This document shows, piece after piece, positions 1 to 8,188 of a DNA stretch of 64,000 bases. The notes under the pieces are model-generated. The model was not told where the DNA came from. It saw nothing but the letters and a program-made list of their open reading frames with translations, and made no database searches. How positions within the stretch are numbered: position 1 is the first letter of the stretch; each line of letters begins with the position of its first letter. Where the stretch lies: assembly GCA_000402075.1 (NCBI GenBank), contig ARWO01000005.1, positions 8,601 to 72,600 of the forward strand. The letters run 5' to 3'. This DNA is from Thaumarchaeota archaeon SCGC AAA007-O23. GTDB lineage: Archaea > Thermoproteota > Nitrososphaeria > Nitrososphaerales > Nitrosopumilaceae. The position numbers and the translations under genes were made by a program.

Positions 1-2
1 TG

Positions 3-269
3 GAGCTTTACGTCTATGCAAGAGGCATAGAGAAGAAAAAGGCATATGGAAAGCTCCCCGTCAAGGCCTCGCTGTACTTTATAGAGGCTGACAAGCAGGT
101 GGCAGTCGACCTTGACGAAAGCAAGGTCAAGAAAGTCTTTGAAGATAAGATCAAGGACCTGATTCAAGGTATTATGGCGGAGAAGTTTGATCCTACACCA
201 AATAGCTTTAATTGCAAAGAAAGGTGCCAGTACCTTGACATCTGCGATGCGGGCAAGTCAGTAACGTGA
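3..269 (+). CDS. C-terminal end of a RecB/PD-(D/E)XK-type nuclease, probably a UvrD-like helicase-nuclease (partial)
   Basis: An open frame enters from the left edge and stops with TGA at 267-269, giving 88 residues. It reads LYVYARGIEKK, then KLPVKASLYFIE, and ends with a cysteine cluster C-x3-C-x5-C (CKERCQYLDIC). This pattern is typical of the C-terminal nuclease domain with a 4Fe-4S cluster in RecB/AddB/Cas4-like enzymes, where the first cysteine lies far upstream. In archaea such domains are often fused to UvrD-type helicases that act in double-strand-break repair; the helicase part would be outside the window. GC content is higher than in the following operon, suggesting the border between core genome and island is close to 270. 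Confidence 0.6.
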   Translation, partial: ELYVYARGIEKKKAYGKLPVKASLYFIEADKQVAVDLDESKVKKVFEDKIKDLIQGIMAEKFDPTPNSFNCKERCQYLDICDAGKSVT

Positions 270-294
270 TTACACATAAAACTTAAGTCAGGAA

Positions 295-312
295 AGATCT
301 TTTTTAAGATCT
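295..312. promoter_or_regulatory. 18-bp inverted repeat directly before the ParB-like gene
   Basis: AGATCTT and AAGATCT arms are separated by four T. The right arm ends one base before the ATG at 314. It could be an operator for the downstream operon or a terminator for the gene ending at 269. A TATA-like stretch (CATAAAAC, about 275-282) lies just upstream, which favours the operator reading. Confidence 0.4.
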
Positions 313-313
313 C

Positions 314-1717
314 ATGCCAGAAGACAGTTCAAATTCCGCACGAAAGCCTTGGACTTCAACGCACAAAGAAATCCTTGACAGAGAGAAAGAGAAAGCTGGG
401 AATAAAGTGTGGGAATCTGAGGAACATCAAATACAAGAAAAACTCAAAGTGGCCGTTTATTCAGACACAGAAAAAATAAAACTCGACATATACAGAATTG
501 ACATTGATACCCTTAGTTACAATTTTGAGAACGGGCGATTGTGGAAAGAAAAGAGAAAGGCATGCAAAAAGCACGGAATTCCTGATCCGCCGGGGCTTGA
601 AGAGACCAATCCCGACCATCAAGACATTGTTCATGAGTTGCTGCTTACAACAGAAAGTTATTCCGATGAGAAAACGGAAGACTTGAAAAAAGATCTGAAG
701 AAAAAAAAGCAAGAAGATCCTTGCTTGATAACTGAATTCGGCGTGATTTGGAATGGAAATCGCAGAGTGGCGTGTATGAAAGATCTGTACAAGGAAACGA
801 CTGACGCGGACTGGAAAAGAGTTCTGGTTTGTTTTCTGCCCAATGGAATGACACTACCGAAATTAAGGAATCTGGAAAAAAGATATCAAGAAGACCCAGA
901 AACAAAACAAGCTTATGGCAGAGTCAATCAAATGGGGCGTGCTCGAGATAAAATCGACGACTTTAGATTTGCATCTGGGAATTATCAGACTGCTACTGCG
1001 GATGAACAAAAAGAATTACTAGAAGTAGTTGGAGTGAAAGGCGAATTTGATACGTGGGGAAAACTTCTTGATGCAAAAACAACTGTCGATCTGATGGACT
1101 ACTACCTTAAATCCAGAGACGGCAAAACAACCGATGGAATTGGCGAAGTCACGGATGGGGATTACGAATCGATAGAAAAAGCGAAAGGCGAATCTGGAGT
1201 GACGTGGTTTGATGATTTGGGTAAGTTGTTACGTGCAGTGGTTGCACGTTACGAAGACACCATACATGGTCAAGATCCGGACCAAATGAGAGATGCGTAC
1301 AGAACTTCTTTGCTGAACAGATATGACGCTGGCGATAATGATCGTGAAGAACTCAGAAAACTGACAATCCTTATCAAGAAAGCAACAGGCACTGGTACGC
1401 CAGACGATACTACTCCCCAACTGGAAACACATGAACTCAATGATGAGATCATTCACGATTGGAAGAACCAATCAAGCCGTCCAGAAAACGAATTGATAAA
1501 TAATACTGAGTTGGGTGAAGGAACGCGAAATAACCTACAAAATTCTGTGAGGGCTGTCCAGCAGCATGGACAAGACCCAAAGAAAGTCCTCGCTAAAATC
1601 AAACGGCAAATTGCTGATATTAACAAAGATTTGGTTAATGCAAACGATGCTGAGCTGATAACAATCATCGAAGCATGCAGAAAAGAATTAGAAAAAATAG
1701 AAGCCAGAGCCAAATAG
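314..1717 (+). CDS. ParB/sulfiredoxin-fold domain protein, first gene of a putative defence operon
   Basis: 467 residues. Residues about 45-170 look like a ParB/Srx-type domain: a strand-rich start, a spacer with a lysine-rich insertion (about 117-135), then VIWNGNRRVACMKDL with the GNRR box at 148-151 that marks ParB-like nucleotide-binding/nuclease domains. Residues 170-467 are helical and charged, with no fold I recognise. No Shine-Dalgarno is visible; an inverted repeat and a TATA-like box precede the ATG. The gene is followed after 8 nt by a SNF2 helicase and then two nuclease-like genes on the same strand, so a role in DNA sensing or cleavage is inferred from context. The domain call is fairly safe; the function is unknown. 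Confidence 0.6.
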   Translation: MPEDSSNSARKPWTSTHKEILDREKEKAGNKVWESEEHQIQEKLKVAVYSDTEKIKLDIYRIDIDTLSYNFENGRLWKEKRKACKKHGIPDPPGLEETNPDHQDIVHELLLTTESYSDEKTEDLKKDLKKKKQEDPCLITEFGVIWNGNRRVACMKDLYKETTDADWKRVLVCFLPNGMTLPKLRNLEKRYQEDPETKQAYGRVNQMGRARDKIDDFRFASGNYQTATADEQKELLEVVGVKGEFDTWGKLLDAKTTVDLMDYYLKSRDGKTTDGIGEVTDGDYESIEKAKGESGVTWFDDLGKLLRAVVARYEDTIHGQDPDQMRDAYRTSLLNRYDAGDNDREELRKLTILIKKATGTGTPDDTTPQLETHELNDEIIHDWKNQSSRPENELINNTELGEGTRNNLQNSVRAVQQHGQDPKKVLAKIKRQIADINKDLVNANDAELITIIEACRKELEKIEARAK

Positions 1718-1725
1718 AGGCCGTT

Positions 1726-3675
1726 ATGAACGAATTATCAACCGGCGGTAATCATCTAAATTTGACGCTGGAAAATACCCACAGATCTTTGCGGATGTTG
1801 GAGTTTTTGAAAAATATGGGTTTCAAGGAAACCGACGGAATTTTCTCAACTGCGAAAAGAGATGCGGACACCATCGAAAGGGTCAGGCGGTATTTTCAAT
1901 ACAACAATTTTGAGTTGAATTTGCTCCCTGAATGCCCGCAAATTCTGCAAGATAGCGCCAATGCTGAGCGGAACAGGGAAAATTTGTTCCAGGAAGCGCG
2001 TGCAATAAAAGAAAGAAACGATGCGGATTTCCAAAATATCAGAATTCCAGAATTTTTGCCAGAGTTGGAACTGTACCCTTTTCAAATAAAACCGGTTCTG
2101 CATGGACTGAAGTTAGGCAATTCGGCAAATTTTTCGGTTCCCGGCAGCGGAAAAACATGGATGTCTTACGCAACGTATTTTTGCTTAAAGGCTGAAGGGC
2201 ATGTCAACAAACTGCTTGTAATTTGCCCGCAGGCTGGAATGCAAGTGTGGGAAGAGGAATACCGTCACATCACCGGCAGAGACCCGGCAGAAAGGATTCA
2301 CAGAATCACGTCTGACGATCGCGATCGTGGAAGAATTCCTACCTTGCCGGACAGATTTGAAATTATATTAATCAATTATGAAAAAATTGGGCAGGTTCAG
2401 GAACATGGAGCGGTGGAAGATATGCGGTATACGCAAGCTCTGATAAGAATGCTTGATCAAGAAAATCATAATTTTTATTTGATTGCGGACGAATCGCATA
2501 AAATCAAAGATCCTCAGTCAAACCGTGGCATCGCCGCAAGGATGCTATCTCCATCTGCAGCAAGAAGATTGATCCTGACGGGAACTCCAATGCCAAATTA
2601 CCATCAGGGTTTGTGGAACCAGTTCGAATTTTTGTATCCGAACCAAAATCTTTTGGGTAGTTACGAATCGTTCGCTGCAGGATTGGTGGACAATCCATTT
2701 AACCAACAGCGTGCGATAGACGAACTTGATCCGCTTTTTACAAGAATCACAAAAAATCAATTGGGTTTGCCTCCAATAGATACGGTTTACCTTGATTGCC
2801 CAATGACGGAATTCCAAACGGAAATTTACGAAACCATCGCATGGGCTATTGCACAAGACGCAAACAATCGAGACAGGTTCCAGGCTTATCAGGATTATGA
2901 ACGGAACGTTATGTATTGGATAATGGCCTCAACCGATCCCTCTCTTTTGGGCGAAAACAACCAATTTTCAGACGCATTGATAGATCTTGAGGGGGTTCCG
3001 CTTCAAGATAGAATTCGCAGATACGCAGAAGGAGAGTTGTCGGGAAAATTAAGTGCGTTGCAAGTATTTTTGCGGGACATTGTCAGACGAGAAGATAAAA
3101 TCATTATCTGGTGCAATTTTCGCGGAACGCTAGTGAAAGTTCAAGAAATGATAGAGCGTGATTTTGGCGTACAAGTCAGAAAAATTGACGGCTCGGTAGA
3201 CAAGGACGATGACGTTAACCCGTTGGAAAACAAGGAAAAGAATCTGCGAGACTTTAGAGACGAAGACGACGTGAACGTCCTGATAGCAAATCCCGCGTCA
3301 CTCGCGGAATCAATTTCTCTCCACGAAGTTTGCCATCATGCAATCTATGTGGATAGAACATATGTTGCGACAAATTGGATCCAAAGCAAAGAAAGAATTC
3401 ATAGAGTGGGAATGCCGGATGTTAGAACAAAATACACCGTTCTGATGAGCAAGTATGGTCCTGATGACCAGCGTCTCACCGTTGATGATTTAATTGAAGA
3501 AAGCTTAACGGACAAAGAAAGACGAATGAACGATTTTTTGGATGATCCAGGATTGAACCCTAATGCGATGGAATTAAACTATGACAGAATAAATGATCCG
3601 AACGATGTGGACAGAGATTACAGAAGAGTGATAGAATTTTTAAGGGGAAAATTCTCAAATGACCAAAATAATTAA
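1726..3675 (+). CDS. SNF2/SWI2-family helicase-like ATPase
   Basis: 649 residues from the ATG at 1726; GAGG lies 6-9 nt upstream and overlaps the end of the previous gene, so this start beats the upstream in-frame one at 1675. Motifs run in superfamily 2 order: Walker A SVPGSGKT (about 137-144), DEAH-like box DESH (about 255-258), motif III LTGTPMPN (about 283-290), then a C-terminal RecA lobe with IIIWCNFRG, NPASLAES and an arginine-finger motif KERIHRVG. This is the SNF2 layout of ATP-driven DNA translocases, common in restriction and DISARM-like systems. The N-terminal 130 residues are specific to this protein. It overlaps the next gene by 17 nt, indicating one operon. Substrate and polarity cannot be told from sequence. 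Confidence 0.85.
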   Translation: MNELSTGGNHLNLTLENTHRSLRMLEFLKNMGFKETDGIFSTAKRDADTIERVRRYFQYNNFELNLLPECPQILQDSANAERNRENLFQEARAIKERNDADFQNIRIPEFLPELELYPFQIKPVLHGLKLGNSANFSVPGSGKTWMSYATYFCLKAEGHVNKLLVICPQAGMQVWEEEYRHITGRDPAERIHRITSDDRDRGRIPTLPDRFEIILINYEKIGQVQEHGAVEDMRYTQALIRMLDQENHNFYLIADESHKIKDPQSNRGIAARMLSPSAARRLILTGTPMPNYHQGLWNQFEFLYPNQNLLGSYESFAAGLVDNPFNQQRAIDELDPLFTRITKNQLGLPPIDTVYLDCPMTEFQTEIYETIAWAIAQDANNRDRFQAYQDYERNVMYWIMASTDPSLLGENNQFSDALIDLEGVPLQDRIRRYAEGELSGKLSALQVFLRDIVRREDKIIIWCNFRGTLVKVQEMIERDFGVQVRKIDGSVDKDDDVNPLENKEKNLRDFRDEDDVNVLIANPASLAESISLHEVCHHAIYVDRTYVATNWIQSKERIHRVGMPDVRTKYTVLMSKYGPDDQRLTVDDLIEESLTDKERRMNDFLDDPGLNPNAMELNYDRINDPNDVDRDYRRVIEFLRGKFSNDQNN

Positions 3676-4672
3676 TTTTTGCAAAATCGTTTGCACGATA
3701 AAAGACTATGGCGGTGCAAATTCCAGAGTTCCAGAAAATGATTTTTTCGGAGAGATAATCAAAGGTCAGCTTCAAGGGGAAGGCTCGCCCACGAAATCAG
3801 CCTACAGAAATCACGTAGAGATGTGCAAGGAATTGGGATTGGTCAGGAAAGAAAACGGGGATTTAGTTTTGGCCGAACTCGGTTTGGAATATTATGATGC
3901 CATTCCGTCAACAGAAAATGGCAAAAAATTTGTTGATCGAAAAACCGATGAACTGAAAGGAAAATTAATTGAAATTGTTATTGCCAAATCTGAATTGATA
4001 CAAAGAGAAATCGGAAAAGGAACAATTGACGAATACGTAGATAACGGAGAGACCAGATTTTTAATTTCAGACCAAGGCATTGAAAAAATAGACAAAAATT
4101 TTTTGGGCTTGTTGACTGATTTAGGATTAATCACAATCAGAAATAACGAACGTGAAATTGACGGAAAAGTCGCCGGCAGAAGCCCATCGATACGCCATAC
4201 GCGGCAGACAGAGGAAGAACTGTGGAGTGTTTTAAACAAACAAAGAGAAAACGGAAGAGAAGCGGAGATACAAACCGTGGCGTACGAAAAGAAGAGATTA
4301 ATGGATTTGGGGGTCAAACAGGATATCAGGGATAGAGTGGAAAGGGTAAGCAAACACAACACTCGTGCGGGGTTTGACGTGGTTTCATTCAATGGGAAAA
4401 ACATCAGTGCGAAATATGATCGATTTATCGAAGTAAAAGCGACCACCGCAAATTATCCAATTTTCTATTGGTCTGAAAACGAAAGAGCAGTCGCAAAAGA
4501 AAAAGGAGACGAATATTTTATTTACATTTACATCAATTTTGGCACAGAAGCTCAACGCCTTGTCACGCCAATTCAAAATCCATATCGGGAAATTGTGGAA
4601 AAAAACTATGAACACGTGCGCCCAATCACCACATGGAGGATTGTATGGAATGAAAAAATTTGGAAAAACTAG
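3659..4672 (+). CDS. DUF3883 (NO VEIN C-terminal type) domain protein
   Basis: 337 residues. The C-terminal third carries RVERVSKHN, AGFDVVSFNGKN, then DRFIEVKATT and FYWSENE, which I recognise as the DUF3883 pattern, a nuclease-like fold often found beside restriction enzymes and helicases. DRFIEVK resembles the (D/E)xK strand of PD-(D/E)XK enzymes. The N-terminal 200 residues look helical, perhaps winged-helix (VRKENGDLVLAELGLEYYD). The start overlaps the helicase end by 17 nt and the end overlaps the next gene by 23 nt, so translation is probably coupled. The role as a DNA-targeting subunit is inferred. Confidence 0.65.
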   Translation: MTKIINFCKIVCTIKDYGGANSRVPENDFFGEIIKGQLQGEGSPTKSAYRNHVEMCKELGLVRKENGDLVLAELGLEYYDAIPSTENGKKFVDRKTDELKGKLIEIVIAKSELIQREIGKGTIDEYVDNGETRFLISDQGIEKIDKNFLGLLTDLGLITIRNNEREIDGKVAGRSPSIRHTRQTEEELWSVLNKQRENGREAEIQTVAYEKKRLMDLGVKQDIRDRVERVSKHNTRAGFDVVSFNGKNISAKYDRFIEVKATTANYPIFYWSENERAVAKEKGDEYFIYIYINFGTEAQRLVTPIQNPYREIVEKNYEHVRPITTWRIVWNEKIWKN

Positions 4673-5276
4673 GCCGCGTTCGTCATTCCATGAATCTTCA
4701 AAATTTTTGAAGATTTGGAAAAAAAACAAATTTCCCAAAAAAAATGATTTTTCTGGTTGGGAAAAACAAATATTAAAAAAACTACGCGATTCAGGAATTT
4801 CGATTGAAACAAAATTTAGAAACTTTCCCTTGAATGTTGAAAACGAAAAATTCGAATACGTCCCGGATTTTCTGATGAAGGGTTTTGAATACAAAGGCAG
4901 GGAAGTTTTGGTCGAGGCACACGAGAAAATTTCAGAGGAAGACGTAAAAAAATACAGAAAATTTCGTTCTGTGTTTGGCTCAACGTATTATTTGATTATG
5001 ATTGTAACTGATGGGGAATTACGAATGTGGAATGAATACGATCAGGGTGTGCAGGGATTTTTCAATGAAATTTGGGCCGTGGGTGATATTGAATTTTTAA
5101 CAGAACATCTAAGAAAAATGAAAAAGGATTATGAAGAAAAAATAAATTCCTTACCACAGAATGCGTTATGCCCCAAGTGCGGAAAAAAAGCGGCGGGGTA
5201 TAAAGAGATTGTAAAACTGTTTGGTTATCGTGGCAAAATAGTGCAATCATTTTGTAGGAAGTGTAGAAGCAAGTGA
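4650..5276 (+). CDS. PD-(D/E)XK-like nuclease candidate with C-terminal zinc ribbon
   Basis: 208 residues from the ATG at 4650, which has GGAGGA 10-15 nt upstream; an upstream TTG at 4539 would lie inside the previous gene and is unlikely. WEKQILKKL starts a helix, followed by YVPDFLM and VLVEAHEK, which can be read as the PD...ExxxK core of a restriction-endonuclease-like fold. The C-terminus has two cysteine pairs, CPKCGKK and CRKC, forming a zinc ribbon. It is the last gene of the four-gene operon. The nuclease call rests on short motifs and needs structure prediction; the zinc ribbon is clear. Confidence 0.5.
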   Translation: MKKFGKTRPRSSFHESSKFLKIWKKNKFPKKNDFSGWEKQILKKLRDSGISIETKFRNFPLNVENEKFEYVPDFLMKGFEYKGREVLVEAHEKISEEDVKKYRKFRSVFGSTYYLIMIVTDGELRMWNEYDQGVQGFFNEIWAVGDIEFLTEHLRKMKKDYEEKINSLPQNALCPKCGKKAAGYKEIVKLFGYRGKIVQSFCRKCRSK

Positions 5277-5304
5277 GTTTAGAAATAAAGTCCCTGCCAA
5301 GAAA

Positions 5305-5520
5305 TTACTGAAAATTATCAGTTATAGAATACGTGGCCTTTGAGACCAGATCCACCTTATTTGCCTGCTTTAGACCATAAATTGCGCTTCGAATCCTGTG
5401 TTTTAGGGTGGTTCCCCCCAATGATACCTCCGAGTTTGAGGATAAAGCATCGTACAGCTGTGCCAATGTCCTAGTTTTGTTTTGTGCAAATTCGTCTTTT
5501 ACAAGCTTTGCAAAGGTCAT
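5305..5520 (-). CDS. Small winged-helix/HTH-like protein, possible controller of the Dam cassette
   Basis: 71 residues from the ATG at 5520 (a TTG at 5532 is less likely). It has a helical N-terminus (AKLVKDEFAQNKTRTLAQLYDAL) followed by LKHRIRSAIYGLKQANKVDLV and a short strand, a pattern that fits a small winged helix. It is divergent from the Dam methylase, with only 63 bp between starts, the usual position of a controller protein in restriction-modification loci. No database family recognised. Confidence 0.5.
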   Translation of the reverse strand: MTFAKLVKDEFAQNKTRTLAQLYDALSSNSEVSLGGTTLKHRIRSAIYGLKQANKVDLVSKATYSITDNFQ

Positions 5521-5583
5521 ACAAAAAAACAAATGACTACTAAAATATAATCATATCATAAAGTTGCTGAAAGGGAATTGGTC

Positions 5584-6414
5584 ATGAAAACACGATCGCC
5601 GTTGAGATATCCAGGTGGAAAATCGCGAGCAGTTTCAAAAATTGTAGAGAAGTACATAATTTCAAACATACCAGAAAGTAAGAAAGTTTGTTCGCCATTT
5701 TTTGGAGGCGGTTCCATTGAGATTAACCTTGCCAAGCGAGGATTCCGTGTTTATGGATATGACGCATTCCCACCACTAGTTAATTTTTGGCAGGTTTTGC
5801 TGAAAAACCCAAAGAGACTTGCAAATGCTACTGAGAAAGAACTTAGAGTTAGCAAGAAAAGATTTGATAAGATTCAGGAGAATTTTAGAAACAAATCTGG
5901 AAAATATCGTCAACAAATGAAAAACGCGACAATATTCTACCTACTAAACAGAACTTCGTACTCTGGAACTACACTTTCAGGTGGGATGGCAACTGACCTA
6001 GATAAAAAAAACTGGTGGAAACGTAGGAATCCTAGGTTTAACAAGAACTCTATAGAACGCTTGAGGAATTTTTCTGTGAAAAATTTGACTGTAAATAGGC
6101 TTGATTTTAGAAAGTCTATCTTAAAACACAAAGATGCATTTGTCTACGCGGATCCGCCATACTACATTGGGAAAAAAAATCTGTATGGAGACCAAGGCGA
6201 CATGCAGTTCAAGCAGAAAGATCATGAAGACCTTGCAAAAATACTGAAAAAGAGAAAGCGCTGGGTTCTTTCCTACAATAATACTCCGGAAGTTAGAAAG
6301 TTATACCGTGGGTTTAGGATTAGAAAACTAAGCTGGTCATATGGAATGAGTGATGTAAAATCACGCAAGGAAAAACATTCTAATGAAATTTTGATTCTTA
6401 GTAAGGATATCTAA
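5584..6414 (+). CDS. dam: D12-class adenine-specific DNA methyltransferase (Dam family)
   Basis: 276 residues from the ATG at 5584; a TTG two codons upstream is less likely. It has the D12 signatures: LRYPGGKSR near the N-terminus (residues 7-15), SAM-binding FFGGGSIEI (39-47) and catalytic DPPY (190-193). These enzymes transfer methyl from SAM to N6 of adenine in a short target such as GATC, but the target cannot be read from sequence. It faces, tail to tail, two genes of which one has a PD-(D/E)XK core, so the group 5305-7549 resembles a type II restriction-modification cassette. Confidence 0.85.
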   Translation: MKTRSPLRYPGGKSRAVSKIVEKYIISNIPESKKVCSPFFGGGSIEINLAKRGFRVYGYDAFPPLVNFWQVLLKNPKRLANATEKELRVSKKRFDKIQENFRNKSGKYRQQMKNATIFYLLNRTSYSGTTLSGGMATDLDKKNWWKRRNPRFNKNSIERLRNFSVKNLTVNRLDFRKSILKHKDAFVYADPPYYIGKKNLYGDQGDMQFKQKDHEDLAKILKKRKRWVLSYNNTPEVRKLYRGFRIRKLSWSYGMSDVKSRKEKHSNEILILSKDI

Positions 6415-6443
6415 CTCATTTCCTATCTTTCATTCTATGATAT

Positions 6444-6851
6444 TCATAGATCTTTCAAAATTTTGTCCAAAGTGTTGTCGAACTTTGGTTGTTTCTTTGC
6501 CTTGGTATAAGCAATATATTCAATTCCAAGTTTGTCCAAGACCTTTTTGAATTCTGGTATTTTTGGTTTTGGAAAAACTGCAACCAATTTTGTATTTTTG
6601 GGAAGATTAAATTTTAATGAATAATAAAAAAGCTGTCCAATCGCTTCATACCTGCTGTAACCATCCAAGTCAGTTTTTACTTCCATTAACGATTTTTTTG
6701 ATTTTCCATGTATTACCAAATCCATTTGTGTGTTGTTCGTAACCAAGTATCCTTGTTTTTCACAAATTTCTTTGATATGATTTACAACCACTCCATGATA
6801 ATTATCAGCCTTAATCCTATCTTTTACAGAATAAGATCTCCTTGATCCCAT
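6444..6851 (-). CDS. Small PD-(D/E)XK nuclease candidate
   Basis: 135 residues. QMDLVIHG followed by SLMEVKTD gives D44, E57 and K59, the catalytic arrangement of PD-(D/E)XK endonucleases (also of Holliday-junction resolvases and group I introns). A helix before the core (NHIKEICEKQG) fits the fold. The start overlaps the end of the upstream gene by 28 nt, so the two are co-transcribed. Convergent with the Dam methylase, 29 bp away. Most likely the cleaving subunit of the cassette; the specificity part may be its partner. Confidence 0.55.
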   Translation of the reverse strand: MGSRRSYSVKDRIKADNYHGVVVNHIKEICEKQGYLVTNNTQMDLVIHGKSKKSLMEVKTDLDGYSRYEAIGQLFYYSLKFNLPKNTKLVAVFPKPKIPEFKKVLDKLGIEYIAYTKAKKQPKFDNTLDKILKDL

Positions 6852-7549
6852 ATGTTCTGGGTTGAACTTGTCGGTGTTTTTCTGTCTTGGTAGTTTTGGT
6901 TTTTTTGGATTTTTCCTGATGGTGCTGAATCCTTTATTTTATGAACAGCTTTTACAAAAAAGCCTATGTTATCTATGAGGTTTGGGTCATTAATATCAGA
7001 AATAATAACAACATCTTTTTCTCCACGACTGCCAGACACTTTATGCCATTTTTTTGTTCCAGGAAAATTATCTACAAATATAGTTTTCCCGATTCCTTTT
7101 CTTCCACCTCCAATCATTCCTGTATGAGCTATGTAGATTTCATCATCAGAATCTTTAACAAAAACTCCTCCAGTCCATCCAGTTCCCTGTCTGTTTCCAG
7201 AGACAGGTATGTTGATTTGCACTGTCATTCCGTTTAGATTACCCCAGTTTGGTTCGCCGGGTCCAGTTCCATATTTGTCAATATTGGACTCCAGGAAGCG
7301 GAATGCGTTCCACCAGCGTGGTGTTGGTGATCTAATTCCTAGCGGTTTGCCTGACTTCGGATATGCCCACCAGAATTCGTTATCTTTGAACCAGTAGGCA
7401 GACAGTTTTTCCGGGACTTTTCCGCCTTGGTGTCCAGCAAAAAGTTCACCATGTTTTGTAGCTTTCTTTTTCATGTTTTTGACAAACGTTAGCTGAGTCC
7501 GTTTAATCTCTTTTTTATTTTCTATTACTGTAAAATCTGGTTTTGTCAT
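6824..7549 (-). CDS. Uncharacterised protein paired with the small nuclease
   Basis: 241 residues, ATG start. No family recognised. The middle (about 80-200) is rich in Trp and Gly and looks like beta structure: WWAYPKSG, GTGPGEPNWGN, GTGWTGGVF, GMIGGGRKG. The C-terminal 30 residues are polar and probably disordered. No membrane segment. Its overlap with the PD-(D/E)XK gene and position next to a Dam methylase suggest a role in DNA recognition, perhaps a reader domain for the methylated or unmethylated site; this is inference only. Confidence 0.5.
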   Translation of the reverse strand: MTKPDFTVIENKKEIKRTQLTFVKNMKKKATKHGELFAGHQGGKVPEKLSAYWFKDNEFWWAYPKSGKPLGIRSPTPRWWNAFRFLESNIDKYGTGPGEPNWGNLNGMTVQINIPVSGNRQGTGWTGGVFVKDSDDEIYIAHTGMIGGGRKGIGKTIFVDNFPGTKKWHKVSGSRGEKDVVIISDINDPNLIDNIGFFVKAVHKIKDSAPSGKIQKNQNYQDRKTPTSSTQNIWDQGDLIL

Positions 7550-7622
7550 TAAGAATACTACGTGTTGTCATTAATCCGTTTTACTATGATAGACTAATAA
7601 TTTAGAACAAGTGAAAGATATC

Positions 7623-8123
7623 ATGGCTCAATTCCTATATTTTGGGTATGGATCAAACATGCTTACTAAAAAATTAAAGTCTCGATGTCCTAGTGCTGTT
7701 AAGATTGACGTATGCAGAACGAAAGAATACACTCTGAAATTTCACAAAGTTAGTAGTGACGATTCAGGTAAGGGCGACATGGCAAAAGCAGAATCCGAAA
7801 CTGATGAACTTTATGGCGTTGCGTTCAGTATTGATAAATCAGAGGAATCCAATTTGGATGGAGCTGAGGGATATGGACATGGATATGAAAAGAAGGAAAT
7901 TGATGTGGAAGGAATAACCAAGGGACCGTTACGGGTTTGGACATACTATGCTACTAATATCAACCCAGAATTGAAACCTTACCACTGGTACAAAAGACAG
8001 ACAGTTGAGGGTGCAAGGGAAAATGGCCTGCCAGAAGATTACATAAAAAAAATTGAAGCTTTTGAATCAATCCAAGATACAGATGAAAAAAGAAGAACTA
8101 AAAACGAAAAATATCTATCCTAA
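7623..8123 (+). CDS. Gamma-glutamylcyclotransferase-like (AIG2/GGCT) family protein
   Basis: 166 residues from the ATG at 7623 (an upstream GTG at 7611 is possible). The N-terminus LYFGYGSNML is the GGCT-fold substrate loop (YGSN). A glutamate expected to act as general base is in the central region (ELYGVAFSI...LDGAEGYG), as in AIG2-like proteins. Family members cleave gamma-glutamyl amines or peptides, or act in small-molecule biosynthesis; which applies here is not visible. Single-gene unit inside the island, flanked by restriction and regulator genes. Confidence 0.75.
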   Translation: MAQFLYFGYGSNMLTKKLKSRCPSAVKIDVCRTKEYTLKFHKVSSDDSGKGDMAKAESETDELYGVAFSIDKSEESNLDGAEGYGHGYEKKEIDVEGITKGPLRVWTYYATNINPELKPYHWYKRQTVEGARENGLPEDYIKKIEAFESIQDTDEKRRTKNEKYLS

Positions 8124-8132
8124 TTCAGTAGC

Positions 8133-8154
8133 AATAGTATCAACAGTATCAACG
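8133..8154. promoter_or_regulatory. Putative operator, tandem 9-bp repeats (site 1)
   Basis: Two adjacent copies of A(T/C)AGTATCA at 8134-8142 and 8143-8151. The 22-bp block matches, at 19 of 22 positions, a block at 10104-10125 just before the CARF regulator gene. It ends 34 nt before the ATG at 8189. A shared regulator for both genes is inferred. Confidence 0.5.
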
Positions 8155-8188
8155 AGTTTCTTAATTAAAATTTTAACGTAGTAAAAGT

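Noticed and set aside
4539..4649. Upstream TTG start of the zinc-ribbon nuclease candidate
   Set aside because: It would lie deep inside the DUF3883 gene, and ATG 4650 has a strong GGAGGA site.
3659..4672. DUF3883 gene as a DNA methylase
   Set aside because: No SAM-binding GxGxG or (D/N)PPY motif is present.
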